This document shows positions 1 to 12,430 of a stretch of 64,000 bases of DNA, in pieces. The first letter of the stretch is position 1. Each line of letters opens with the position of its first letter. The notes beneath the pieces were generated by a model that was given only the letters and a program-made list of their open reading frames with translations, did not search any database and was not told where the DNA came from. The position numbers and the translations under genes are program-made. This DNA comes from Biscogniauxia marginata (Eukaryota; Ascomycota; Sordariomycetes; Xylariales; Xylariaceae). The DNA lies in contig MU404155.1 of assembly GCA_022695795.1 (NCBI GenBank), positions 1 to 64,000 of the forward strand, written 5' to 3'.

Positions 1-61
1 ATATCACTCTATTAAATCCTTCTATATTTATATTTCATATTTCATAACTAAGCAAAAAAAA

Positions 62-92
62 CCCCCCCGGCGGGGGGGGGGGGGCCCCCCCC
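62..92. repeat. C7-GG-C-G13-C8 homopolymer cluster
   Basis: A run of seven C, then GGC, thirteen G and eight C lies directly after an A run. The G and C blocks are complementary, so the strand can fold back on itself. It may be genuine low-complexity DNA or a sequencing or assembly artefact; the sequence alone cannot separate these. Confidence 0.8.
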
Positions 93-3000
93 ATAAGTAG
101 AGGTTTATTTTTTTTTGACTATTGATTAGTTGTGCAACCCATAGGCTCTAATTCTCATGCGGTGGAAAATCAACTTCCTAGACGGACAGACCAAAAAACT
201 ACATGCATAAGGTACCTCCCTACATAATACCTAGGTTAGTTAATCAGGCTGTCAGGGTTGGCTGAATCTGCACGTGTGTATATGTAAGGTTCTCTACGAA
301 GTACAGTATATACGCATTAGATCTAATAATGCCAAAGAAGCCTGATAAGTAGCACCTGACCTCATCGAGTTTCTTCTACCCGCAACGGCTCTCGGGCCGG
401 CCATCTAGTGTACCTAGTGGAGGAAAAGGCCGGTTGGGGGGGGAAAGTTTGGGTCATTCATTGCTTTGCTTGCTATGTTGCACTTCTCTCTATTTCTCTC
501 TCTCCGCAACATAACGCATCAACATCGCGAGTTTTCGAAGTGTGGAGTTTTGCGGGCTGCGGCGTAGTGTACTCTCATACATAAAACAAAGACAAAGCGG
601 GGATCCATTCCTCTGCTGCTGCTGTGCATGATTGTGTCGCATCGGACCATGTCGCCATAATAAACGGCATAGTAGTTAGCGTGCGTGGCGTTCTGGGATC
701 TTGAATCCTGACGAGAACTTATGGTTGGTCAATTGGGCAGAGGTGCATAATATATCCGTAACCCCGTGGGACGCGCTTGGCGTTGGCTTCTTCCTTTGTG
801 TATTTTCTTCGGTCCATATACCGTAGTATTAAGCAAGTAGGTATGCCCCATGACTACGTGAATCCAGCATCGGCGGGGCTAAAGAAGCATCTCCTGGTGT
901 TGACGGACGATGGAGTTTATTGACTAGGTACGCATTAGTGGGATTTATTTGCATAATATTAGGTGCGATCATCACGGGTTGACAAGCCGAACCCGCTGAA
1001 GAAGAAGGTTGTTACTGTCGTGAACTAGCGGCTGTGAAACCGAAGTTTTTCGGGCACCTGTATGTAGGTACGGGATGTTGGAATTGCATCCGGATTGATG
1101 TGAGGGGGCGGGTATGATAACATCATCTTTTTGATTTACCTGCTGCGTATGGTGTCGATCATCCTCTACGAACTACGGACGTGAGTATCATGTGATATTG
1201 ATGCACGCTATGTGCCGTACTCACCATGTCTGCTTCGTTCTATTGATTCCTCCGCATTTTGTCATCTGCTGCCCTTGGGATTGTCTAATAAGTGTTATGT
1301 AGGATCCGCATTCCTCTCGGAACTTAGCCATGACCTCTCCATGTGAGACAAGATGCCTACTTCTATCGAGGAAGTGGAGTGTCTCGATCTTGAATAGTCG
1401 AGGATGCCGGCGGGAGTGCCCCGTGGGCGGCGTGGTACTTGTTATTTTCGATAGCCTCGCCCTCGACGAGTGCCTGCCTTTCTTACTATGAGCATCGCTA
1501 TTTGAGGGCCCGACAAGGATACTTGCAGAACACTTTGGATTACTGAGTGATGGACGCGGCAAGCCGTGGGGTATCGGCCGCTATCATCACAGAATGTCTC
1601 ATCACAGCAGTCTCATCTGAATCATATCTGTGTTGATATAGGTAGGAGTGTATGTATGTGCGTATGTTCTGCATGATGCAAGGAAGACGTCCGGTACGTA
1701 CTCACCTATAAGGCCCACGATCCACTGTTATAGTGTAACAACTTCAGATATGAACGAGCACTGGTCGATGAAACACGTTGCATTGACGATCTCGACCCGT
1801 AGCGACTCTAGGCGTGCCTTTCCGAAATATCATTTGCTTCGCAGCGACAGCGACAACGACGAAAAAACAAGAGGCAGGACAATCCCGGGAGCTGAATGAT
1901 GACATTATATGACTTGGAAGTAAGAAGTGCTCCACCGAACTCCGCGATGGATGTAGCCCGAGAGAAACTACGACTATGAACGGCCGTTGTGGCTCTAATG
2001 TGCTTACTGGCCTGTCCTCCGGTCTATTTGGATTTGCTCAGCTTAAGCGGTGTAGAGCACAAAGTGCTTCAAGCGGACTTGTGAAAATCAATGTGACCAC
2101 GGCCGCGAATAGGCCGTAGGTAGTTCACCTGTTTACCATAGACGAAGTCAAGCTTATCGGCCGAGTACGGGCGTCTCGGAAATCGAACAGTTTGCGTCCG
2201 TGACAAAAGAGATGTGTCTAGGATAGAGGTTTGAAACCACTACCTAGTTCTATGGCGGAAGATCTTATAGGGTATAGACCGGCGCCTGTCTTTTTAAAGG
2301 CTTTAGAACTTCTACAGGCATACATGCGCAACCTAGCTTGTCTTTCTTGCCAACAAGGACGTAGGCGTATTTAACCTTAAGATAAGTTCCATACATTTGT
2401 ACATAGATACTTGGCGAGCTTGCATGTACATAGTAGTGTAGTACCTATCTAACATGAGTCATGAAGATTGCTGCATCCTTTACCTTATTGGGCACCCGTC
2501 TCCTTTGGTGAAGCAACCCATGACTGTTAGATTGACTACGTCAACTGGTTCATTCTAAGCTAATGTTTGGTACTGAGGCCTGGGATCCTAATGCAGGGGA
2601 GTGAGCGGGTTTGGGACGTCAGCGTAGTGTAAAGACCTTTAAGTTGTCTGTTGTTAGGAAATAAACGCCGAAGCAACAAAGCCGCAGCCAATGAAGTCGT
2701 GAGCAGATGGCCTGTGCGAATAGAAATTTCAATCCAAGGCAGCTGGAAGAGACGATAGTTCAGTAATCAAGTTTGGATGCTCAACACATAGCCCCTTAGG
2801 ATATCCCGGGGCTAGGGTCGGAGATCCTCATCGAGAAAACTTCGGCTTCTCTTATCCGCAATATCATAGTGTAACTACTTGCCATACATGTGTTCATAAG
2901 AGACCCTTTTACCGAATGTATGGGGGAGGCAGCGGGAGCTATCCCCCACTGCCATGAGATTTAGAAAGACCGCCATAAATAAAAGGGGTAAAGTTACATT

Positions 3001-5044
3001 GATGGGTTACTGACATGCAGGGGTCTGAAGTTGCGATTGCCAGGATACGACATGGCGACTGAGAACATATCTGCGAGCCTTGTTCGGTGATAAAGCTCAG
3101 AGATCTTTAAGAGATAGTAACGAGGCTGATGCCTGCCTGGCTTGTGACGCCGAGGCCTTCGTACATACAACAGCATGGTTGATGGTGTTACAGTTACGAG
3201 ATACATACGACTGTGCCGTTGCGTTGAGATCTTGTGATTTCTTTTCAGCTCTATAGTAGAACGGTTGATGGTTCTTCAGAGACGTCAGGAACATGTTCTA
3301 GCCTGGGCTTGCATAAACTGGGCTTGACCAGCGATAAGGCTAAGACTAGGCTAGAGAAATCCGCGGCGTTGAGAGGCATACTATTGGAGATGTCGACGTC
3401 TTCGGAAATAATGCCGGGCTAGGCATTGTCGCGACGCGATCACCACGACTTTGTGGTACATGCTGTCTACTGTAAACTAAGGCCGGCCTCGGGGTCAAGG
3501 CGTCAGCGACCTGTCAAGAGATGATGTCGCCGGTCCCGAGCGGCGACGTTGACGATACTACATACGGGGCGATCGTCATGAAACCGTACGGATCGATGCA
3601 TAGTTTATAGGCTCGCTTCGTATAGGACATTCCTGAAAGATGGATCTGATCTCTCATGCTAAGAAAAAGTCATCCTTACAAGCCAGTCAACGACGGGCGA
3701 GAGAGAGACGGTCCAATCATTGGCTGGCGGATCCCCCCCTTTCCCATTAGAGGTCGAGTACAGTCATTGGTTCCCGAAAACTGCCCCGTCCGCAATGTCG
3801 TTTTAACCCCTGATCCTTGCCGGGATCGGTCACTAGGATTTCGGTTATCTTGCCCATGTCTACCAGAAATCAGATGACCTGTTCTAGAAACGTGGATGTC
3901 GTAATGGTCTGCAACTCGGTATTAGAAGTTGCTTACTGTGTTACGGGCGGTGACGGAAGTGTCTTTTCCTATGCGGCACTTGATGAGACGGGCCTGCTCC
4001 GGAATCGCAGTGTACGTACATACATACGTACTATATCTGACAGTGGCTTCTGGAAGACGGCTTAGATTGATGGAAGCAGAGGAAGAATGCATACACATAC
4101 AGTATGTACATGCAGCCGAGCTGGGTGTAGGGTTCCGGTGCGTCACTGCATACAGACTGCATACAGACACGGTAATATCAAATGATCCACCGTCTGGTCT
4201 AGTGCTAGCACGCACATGCAAAACACATGGGCGGCAACTAGCTGCAGCGAACTGATCGGTGGTCCAGGAGAATCAAAACATTCCCAGACAGCTGGTTCTG
4301 CTGCAGTTTGTCTTCGGGTGGCCGTCAAGGACCTCATAACAGGACCGAACAGGCCGGGTTGGAGAGGGATCGAGTCTCGGCTTACGATGGTTTGACAGCT
4401 AAAGTTACATGTCACGTCTCTTGTCGGGGCATTTGTTTGTTCGTTGTCATTTTTTTGATAGTAGCAGATGGCCGCATGAAATGCGACCCGTTACCCAGAT
4501 GACGGACTAGCGGTGGCCCCTATTTTTCTCTTTTTCTCCATTCTTCTTGTCCCTCTTTCTTCTCTACTCGTTGATCGCCCATTCCATAGTCCGTATACAC
4601 AGTAGTCTTTTGGCCACTTACATGACTGTACATTATTACATGTAGCCAGACGTTTTTGTATCGTTCATCAACCCCTACCAGCTCAATTCCGGCTCACCCC
4701 ATCCATCTACATAGACATGTTCTCTAGTCTGACATGCTCCCCTTTTTTGGTGGTTTCATCACACTTTCATAACTTATCTCGTGCCACAATCCCTGATTAA
4801 AATACTTATATACGGTTAGGTAGGTATGCGTATAAGGCACACACGTATGACGAGGGAGATCAGTTCGGCACGATGGCCGCGACGGTGGGCTTTGCTGGTG
4901 GGCCTTCCCGGGATCAACTATTAGGTATTTTCATAGGGATCTAGCGGTAAGACTTTAGAGTCTCGTTGATCGAAATAGTGTCACGGGTAGAACATACGTT
5001 GGCACGCGAGATAAGTTCGGCTCGTCGGGTTAAAAGTTGCGATT

Positions 5045-5063
5045 TATATATATATATATATAT
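5045..5063. repeat. TA dinucleotide microsatellite
   Basis: A perfect TA alternation of about 19 bp in non-coding sequence. Confidence 0.9.
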
Positions 5064-6251
5064 TGGTAGCACAGAGCACAGCTGGGTCCGGCTACCAACT
5101 ACATACATCTTAGATACATCAAATATTTGTTGTTACGTATCAGAGGTAGATAATTAATGCAACTAGCTGGATTGTTCAAAGTATAAGTTAGTTCATACTT
5201 GCATACTGAGAGCCGATCTGGTCGAGATGCCCCTATAGTATCTATTTGATAATAGGCGCGCTAGATACAATACGTACATATTTTACATTTGCTTGCTCTT
5301 ACATATTTGCGTGTGTGGTGTGTTTTCTTTCTCTCTCTGAAATTGTGCTACCAGTTGAAAAAAGCGTTGCATTCATTTACCAAATTACCTGAGCTAAGGT
5401 TCCTTACCAGAACGGGATGTCTCGGGGGACACGTTGGAGCCTGTTCCTGCGCGGTTTTGACCTGTAACGAGGTACTTCGGGTACATTGTCGAAGCAGTGC
5501 AAAAAGCTGGGAAACAAGCCTGGGCAGCTGCCAAAGCCCAGGTGCTGCTAGGCTTACCCGGTAAGTAGCCCCTTGTACCCCGTTTTCCTCTGTGCGAGCC
5601 AGCCAGTAAGAGAATGTTACCAGCAACCCGCCCCCACATGTCCCTGCTGTGCCCCTGCCCTGGCCCCTCCAGCTCCATCCTCACCTCCTGCCCTTCGCTC
5701 TGCATTGCGTTAGACCGTCGTTCTAGAGTTATTTTTATTGTCACCTTGTCCGGCCCAGCGAGGTAGCTGCTGTTAGTCCGTCTATAGTTTCTCTCCTCCC
5801 TCTGTCCAGGCTGGAGACCCACACGCACTATAGCCACCTACCTTCCCATTAACATGTAACTATCTTCAGGTACTTTCATTAGTACAACTTAGGGGAGCCT
5901 TGTCGGCGATACTTTTCTCTCGCTCCTCTCCCTCTCTGCCTTTCCCTCTTGCCACTTACAGTACCACCCCTTCAAAGTTTCTTGCTGGTTGGGTTGGCTT
6001 CTGTCCTTTTTATTACCGTTCCATACAATTGTTACTAGGAACTCCTTTAGTCAATTGCCTTCGCAATTCATCGAGGCGTGGAAGCTTTCCTGGCCTCTAA
6101 TCCTTAGCTCAATGCATCCTTGAGTTTTTTCTTATTGCTTTAGAACGGAACATTGGAGACGGCTTCTCATTGCTCACGCATCCTGCTCCTTTCTTTGCTC
6201 GCGCCTCCCTCTCCCCTGCGTGTTACTTGGATAATGCAGCCTTAATACTTA

Positions 6252-8364
6252 ATGAACCAAGTCACAGCTCTCTCGGATCTCGTATTTTCTCGTGCGCAAC
6301 CACACGTTCTGACCCGAAGCGAAGAGAGAGGAAGTGCCGAGTCTTTGCGCAACCCGCGCCGTAACGACGACGACCCGCGCACGCTGAATATGGAGGGCAA
6401 TCTTCTCGTCCCCCCAGATCGGGGTACTATTATTGGGAGAGCCGTCTGGAAGGTAACTCATGACTAGCCTTCTCCCCCGGGCCACAACCCGCGTCTTACG
6501 TCTGCTGATACTGCTCCTATTTCTAGAGTCGATACGTCGTCATTGGCCCCATTGCACAGAAGGATACCAGCCAGCTCAACCTCTCCCTTGCCCAGGTTTT
6601 GTCTGCTTCTCGTATCAAGGATGTTGGTGGTCGCGCCAGCAAGCCGCAACAGCTCCTCCCCCCCGATGCCATCTACCTTTCAATATATAAAACAAAGGTA
6701 TTCCCCCCTGAGGCTTTCATGTAGGATTCGACTCGCTGATACCGCCTTAGGACGAGTTGGATCTCGTTCAGCAGCACTCGATGGCATCAATAAAAGAATG
6801 CCAAGTTCAGCACATTGCTCATAGGAAGCAGGGCCACGTTCTTCCCACGCTATGCGTGCAGGTTTCCCCGGACCCGGTGACCGACAAGTTACGAAAACGC
6901 CGTTCGAGTCGAACCGCCGGTTTAACTACCACAAAGGAGTCGGGTCCAACTACCCTTTGGTTTCGCTCGGCGGATGACAATGGATATAGCTTGGCCGAAT
7001 GGGCGCGCTATATACAAGCATTAATACAGCCTAGTGTCCCCGATGGGCAGCCTATGAGCCCCATCAGCCCGACATCGCCTACCTTCATCAATCCCTTTGC
7101 TCCGAACCCTTCCCGTGGCCCGTCCGACTATTCTTCATCTACAAGTGCGAAGGACAAGAAGCGGTCAAAAGTACGACCTAAGACATTTGGATCAACTCGA
7201 GACGCTAGTACGACATACAATTCTGAATCCCCCAGCTTGCGTTCTCGCAAAAGCGATCTTTCCTCCCGCGCTAGCTTAAATCCTGTTAGCGTAGCGTATG
7301 GGCAGCAACATTATACGATAGTTCACCCTTCTGAGCTTCCGTCCCCGGCCCCTACAGTTGGGGGATATAATGATCAATTTATAGAAGGGTGGACCTCAGC
7401 TCAAGGAAGATCGTCAACCATAAGCTCCCCCGTGAGAGGAAGAGCGAGCGTCAGCTCCTCCCAGGGTCCTGTACCTCCTAGCCTTGATTCAAGCTCGCCT
7501 CCAGCGCCACGGGAAACAATACTCGACCGGGCATTCCAGCTACGATGCATACCTGGCTCGGATAGAGAACTCCCAGGGGAGGAGAAGCTAAGCTCAATTG
7601 CAAGGTTTGAGGCAATAATGCGCGAGGCAGAAGCCCGCCAGAAAATTCTCAATAAAGATGCGATGATAACTCAGGAGCCGATGCGGAGTACTTGGGAAGA
7701 AGACGATGAGAGTGATGAAGGCGAATTTCACGAACACTTCGAGGATGAGGAGGAGGAGGAGGATAGTGACGAAGGATTTGAACACGACGTGGATCATGAT
7801 AGCATTGGCCCATCCGCGTCCAAAGCTCTCCAGTTCATCGCCGAGCGTCACAGCTCGAACCCCGGGAGACCGCCTTGGCCCCTTAGCGCCCGGGCTACTA
7901 TGCACTACGGCACTTCGGGAGGCTTGGACAGTGGCCCGTCAGTTCTCCGGCCGCATACGGCGCATTCAAGATTACGAACCATGACCCAACGAACCAGTAG
8001 CCAACCACAAATGCCAGTTCCTACGGTCGACATCCCCCCTCAAGGAACTTCGAGCAGATTGCCGGACGAGAGCACAATGCGACGAAATCACGAAAAGCGA
8101 CATTCTACTTCTGAAGTCAAGCATCTAAGTTTCAATGACTTCACAAAGAGGTTGAGTAGCACCAGTAGCTTGCTGCTTGTCCAGACAAATGCCAGCGCAG
8201 GCAGTAGTCGGGGGAGTAACGATTTTGACACGGCCCAACAAGCTACTCCTCGCGGCAATCTAAGTCCTCGAGCCCCAAACCTTGCGCCGAGCGAGCATGA
8301 CGAGCGCTGTCGATGGCGCGGTAGCATCGGTGTATTCGGTGCGAACGAGGGTGGATTCCTATGA
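6252..8364 (+). CDS. PH-domain protein of unknown function
   Basis: Three exons are proposed: 6252-6452, 6527-6697 and 6751-8364. Introns of 74 and 53 bp are both phase 0 and end in TTCTAG and CCTTAG. The joined product is 661 residues from ATG 6252, or 615 from ATG 6390; the latter has the stronger context (A at -3, G at +4). Joined exons give a pleckstrin-homology domain of about 160 residues. Its first strand reads VWKSRYVVIG across exon junction 1, and its C-terminal helix contains the conserved Trp in EWARYIQALIQ. The remaining 445 residues are low-complexity and Ser/Pro-rich, with a strongly acidic stretch near 7695-7780 and a conserved-looking end (CRWRGSIGVFG). PH domains bind phosphoinositides or proteins, so a membrane or cortical role is inferred only. 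Neither neighbour helps assign function. Confidence 0.85.
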
Positions 8365-9640
8365 ATGATATCCTATTGACCCAGTTGCGAATTCAATTCT
8401 TAGAGGCACCCAAACCTCTCGACGTTTGTGTATTAATTATCCCCTGTATTGCCTATCACGACACTGACGACGATCGCAAATGTCATGTTTGGCAGCCGGA
8501 TAGCGTTCTCGGTTCTCCTTTCAGAGAGGTGCTAAATCTTTTTTTTTTTCATTAAATAAGTACCATTGCATAACTAGCGGTTTCGGTGGCTGAAAGATTT
8601 TTTTCTGGAAATGTTTTCTTACGAGACATCGACATGTTTATTTTTATTATTCCCCCCGACAAAGAATGATGGAACGAGAGAAAGAGAAGAAACCTGCAGC
8701 AAATATACTCTGGTCCTGAAGGAAATTATAAAGCATCATCGTTCTATCATTTTTTCCCTCCTCGATATCCAAAATCTCACAAAATTTTATGTATAGATAG
8801 AGATAAGAAAAAGAAGAGAGAAAGAAAATATGAAAGTGTTATATTTGTGCTATTATCCCTTCACAAGGAAGCCTAAGAATATAAGTAAAATTTAAGAAAT
8901 ATAAAATATATATATATATAATTATATATAATCATTCACGTTAATTCTCGACACTTTTTTAATATTATTATAATTTAATATATATAAATCTAAGTTGAAA
9001 CTCTTGTAAAAAATAACTTGAATTAATAATTTCTTTAAGACTTTTTATAAAATTCATGAAACTTGTTATATGAGATAGTTAGATGAAGACAGTGAAATTG
9101 AGTTGTTCGCTTTAAACGTCACAACTTAATTAATGACCTTGATGCCCAGTAACTTTGTTGACCAGTCCAGGCCAGTTCGGATCGATGAAGTTTGGCAATT
9201 GTGACGAAACGTTCCTTCATTCAGGGGTAATGATGGAAGCCCACAAACCTTCCTAGAGATGAATGTCCGAGCCCAAGAGGTAAATATCCGAAAGTTTTGA
9301 TGCCATAATTTTGTCACAGCCACTGCCATTGCAGTTACTATGGTGAAGCTATTCGGCAAATGTATTACTATGGCTTAGTTTTAATAACTTGAGAAATGCA
9401 TGTAGCTCGCTAGCAGTGTGAGGAACCTTTCTTTCCTCACGCAATTCTTTTTCATTGTAATGCAGAGATTACTCGAGCCCTCGCGCCCTGAGTCTTATTG
9501 CAGTTCATGACAAATTTGACGAAACTAGCAGAGTCGTTTCTCTTGATCGTCCATCATTAAAGATAACAAGCAGAGATTCGAGATATCGTCGATTAGGGCG
9601 AAAAAGGTCTTCTAGACTGCCGTCTAGGCTGTCTCTAAGG
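8365..9640. other. 3' flank of PH gene, partly AT-rich
   Basis: No gene is visible. The start should contain the 3' UTR of the PH-domain gene. Composition drops to AT-rich from about 8,810 to 9,110, including a TA run near 8,908-8,922. It returns to normal from about 9,120 to 9,650, before the much more extreme AT block. Confidence 0.6.
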
Positions 9641-9649
9641 CTAACTACC

Positions 9650-12430
9650 ACATAACGGCAGTAAAAAGAGATGTTACTAATTATTAAGATTCTAATGAGC
9701 TTTTTTAAAAGAATACTTAATATAATTATAATTAATTCGATTTAAAAAAGTCTTTAAAACTTTATCTCAAAGATTTATTTTTATAAAAATACGTGTATTA
9801 TAATTAGTTTAATTATATATATTATATCGTTTTCGTTTAGTTATTACTTTTTTTCGAGATTTTTTATTATTATTAATTATAATATTATTTTTTAACTTAT
9901 AAAACTATTTCTTTTTTATATTAATATTTTATTTATTTTTAATTATTTATTTTTAATTTTATATTGCTTATTAAAAATGTGGTTTATTTCTCAAAAATAA
10001 ATTATTTTATTTTATAATAAAGTCATTTTATATATTAAATTATAATAATACTTTATAAGTTATTATAAATGTTTTAGTTTTTTAAAAAATTAATTTATAT
10101 TAAAATCGAGAAAAAATATATACGTTTTTTATATAAAAAGTAATATAATAATAACTTTTTTAAATTAAAAAATTAATTTATATATTTAAAGTAATTATTA
10201 TAATAATAAATCTTTTTATAACATATTAATAATAACGCTTTATTAAGTTTTTTAAATAATTATTATATATATTTTTTTTAAATATTAAAATATATAAGAT
10301 TAAGAAGTTATAACTTATTATTAGTCTTATAACCGAATAAAACCTTAAATAACCATATAAATAAGGAAGTACCAATGTACTTTTTACATATAAGGGACGT
10401 TTTCTTTTATATGTCTTTTAGTTAAATAGTTCTTTTAAATAGACATTTTAATATACATCGTTTCACCTTTATTATTTTATTATTAGTATCGTTATTTTAC
10501 TTTCATTTATATATATACCTATTAACACTTATATAACAAATAACTAAATATATAAAATATAATAATATCGAGTTTTTTATAATATTTTTTAAATTTTATA
10601 AAATAATAATTTTCGTAATTATTTAAAATTAATAAGCGTTTAAAACTTCGTATTTAATTTTTAATATAAAAATCGAAATATTTTACGAATTTTATATTAA
10701 ATTTATTTATTATTTAATTATTATTTAATATTTTATTTTTATTTTTTAATAATAATAAATTATTACAATATTATAAAATTAAGTATTTTTTTAATTAATA
10801 TAATAAATAATAATATAATAAAATTATTAATATTAATAACTTAAATAATTATAACTTATTTTCGATTTTTTATTAAAGTTGTTTATATCGTTTTATATTT
10901 ATTATTATTATATTAATTTAAATAATTATTTTAAATATAAACTTTATTTCGTTAAAATTATATATATATATTTTTAATTTTATATTTTATAATTATTTTA
11001 CGTATTAATTTAAACCATTTTTAATATATATTTAAGTTTTCGTATAAAGCCTTTTAATTATCGATTTATTTATTTAAACGCGTTTATAATAATTTTTATC
11101 GTTATATAAAATTAAAGGTTTAGTTTTTTTCGACGCGCCTTGCGTCGCGTTTATATAATAAAAGGTTTATTATCGCGGTAACGTAATTTAAATAAAAAGG
11201 AAATAATTAATTATTTAAATTAATAATATATTAAACGATTATTATTTTTTCGTGAGATATAAGTTTTCAAGTATTTAGTTTTATAATTAATTATATAAAT
11301 ATATTATTATTTCGTTTTTATAATATTATATAAAAATATTATAAAGTATTATTAATTTATAATAATTTATTTTTAAATAATATTATTTATATTTAATTAT
11401 ATAAGTTATTCGAGTTTTTATTAGTATTATTAAGTTTTAAAATAAATAAATTTTAATTTTAATTTATTTTAAAAATATATAAATATAATTTTACGCGTTT
11501 TAATAATAATAATAAATATATTATTTATAAATTAATTAATTTAAATTATATGTTAAAAAACTAAATATTTAATATAAAAAAGGTATTTAGTTTTTAAAGT
11601 ATAAAACTAAAAAAAGACGATTTAAATAATAATAATAATAAATTAATTTTAATATTACGTAAATGTTTTTTAATAATTAAAACTATAAAAGTTATAAAAA
11701 CTAGTTTACTCGTTTATATGACTTATTCGCTTATAAGACACGTTATATAATATATTTTATAAATAAATAAGTTATTTTAAATTATATATATATAATCGGA
11801 TTTTTAATATAAATAACTTAATTAAAACACGGTGCTTATAATAATATATAAGTTAACTTAAAATATTAAATCTATGGATTTAATATTTTATTACCTTTTT
11901 AAAAGCAAAGTAACTTAATTAAGTTAATTTAACATTATTATAACACGAAAAAAAAGAAAAATTTAAATTAAAACATATTATTTCACGGTTTTTATTAAAA
12001 ATTAAATTAAAAAAAACTTTAATATTTTAACTTTTTAATATAATATTATAAAAAGCTTAATTATATTTTAAAGTATTTATTGAATTAAATGAAGCTATAT
12101 TAAAAAGAAAGGATTAAATGTTATATTAAACGTAAAAAATAAATATTAAATTAACTACTAAAAATTTACATTTAAACCCTTGGTAAATTAACCACCCCAT
12201 ATATTATATATAATTATATTTTATTTTTAATTGAATTAATTAATTAATTAATTTAAAAAGGTCCGGTTTTTTTATTAATTAAGTTATATTTATTAAAAAA
12301 ATCCGATTTTATATAAAACCTCATTTTATTTATTATTTTATTATTAAACTTAACATTATTAAACTATAATAATAATTTATATAGGTAGGTATATATTTTA
12401 AAAAATAACTTAAACAACTAAATAAGAGGA
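9650..12430. repeat. RIP-degraded AT-rich block, probable transposon relic
   Basis: About 2.8 kb consists almost entirely of A and T with stop codons in every frame and no open frame of note. Surviving C residues are mostly followed by G or T (TCG, ACG, CTT), while CA and TG are nearly absent. That pattern is expected when CpA has been converted to TpA on both strands by repeat-induced point mutation. The right edge is abrupt, near 12,430-12,445, where normal GC sequence resumes. Such blocks usually derive from transposable elements, but no coding motif or terminal repeat survives that would identify the element here. Confidence 0.85.

Larger units (their letters stand above)
1..6251. other. 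Gene-free left flank
   Basis: I see no supportable gene in these 6.2 kb. Open frames are short (at most about 147 codons at 5394-5837, minus strand), do not resemble known families and lack linked exons. The stretch holds a C/G homopolymer run at 62-92, a TA microsatellite at 5045-5063 and several TAGGTAGGTA-type motifs. From about 5,880 to 6,250 the plus strand becomes rich in CT tracts, which fits the promoter and 5' leader of the PH-domain gene that follows. Confidence 0.6.

Noticed and set aside
5394..5837. Minus-strand open frame of 147 codons
   Set aside because: No family resemblance; the region looks like non-coding sequence upstream of the PH-domain gene.
9650..12430. Mitochondrial DNA insertion as explanation of the AT block
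   Set aside because: No mitochondrial gene fragment is visible, and loss of CpA with retained CpG points to RIP.
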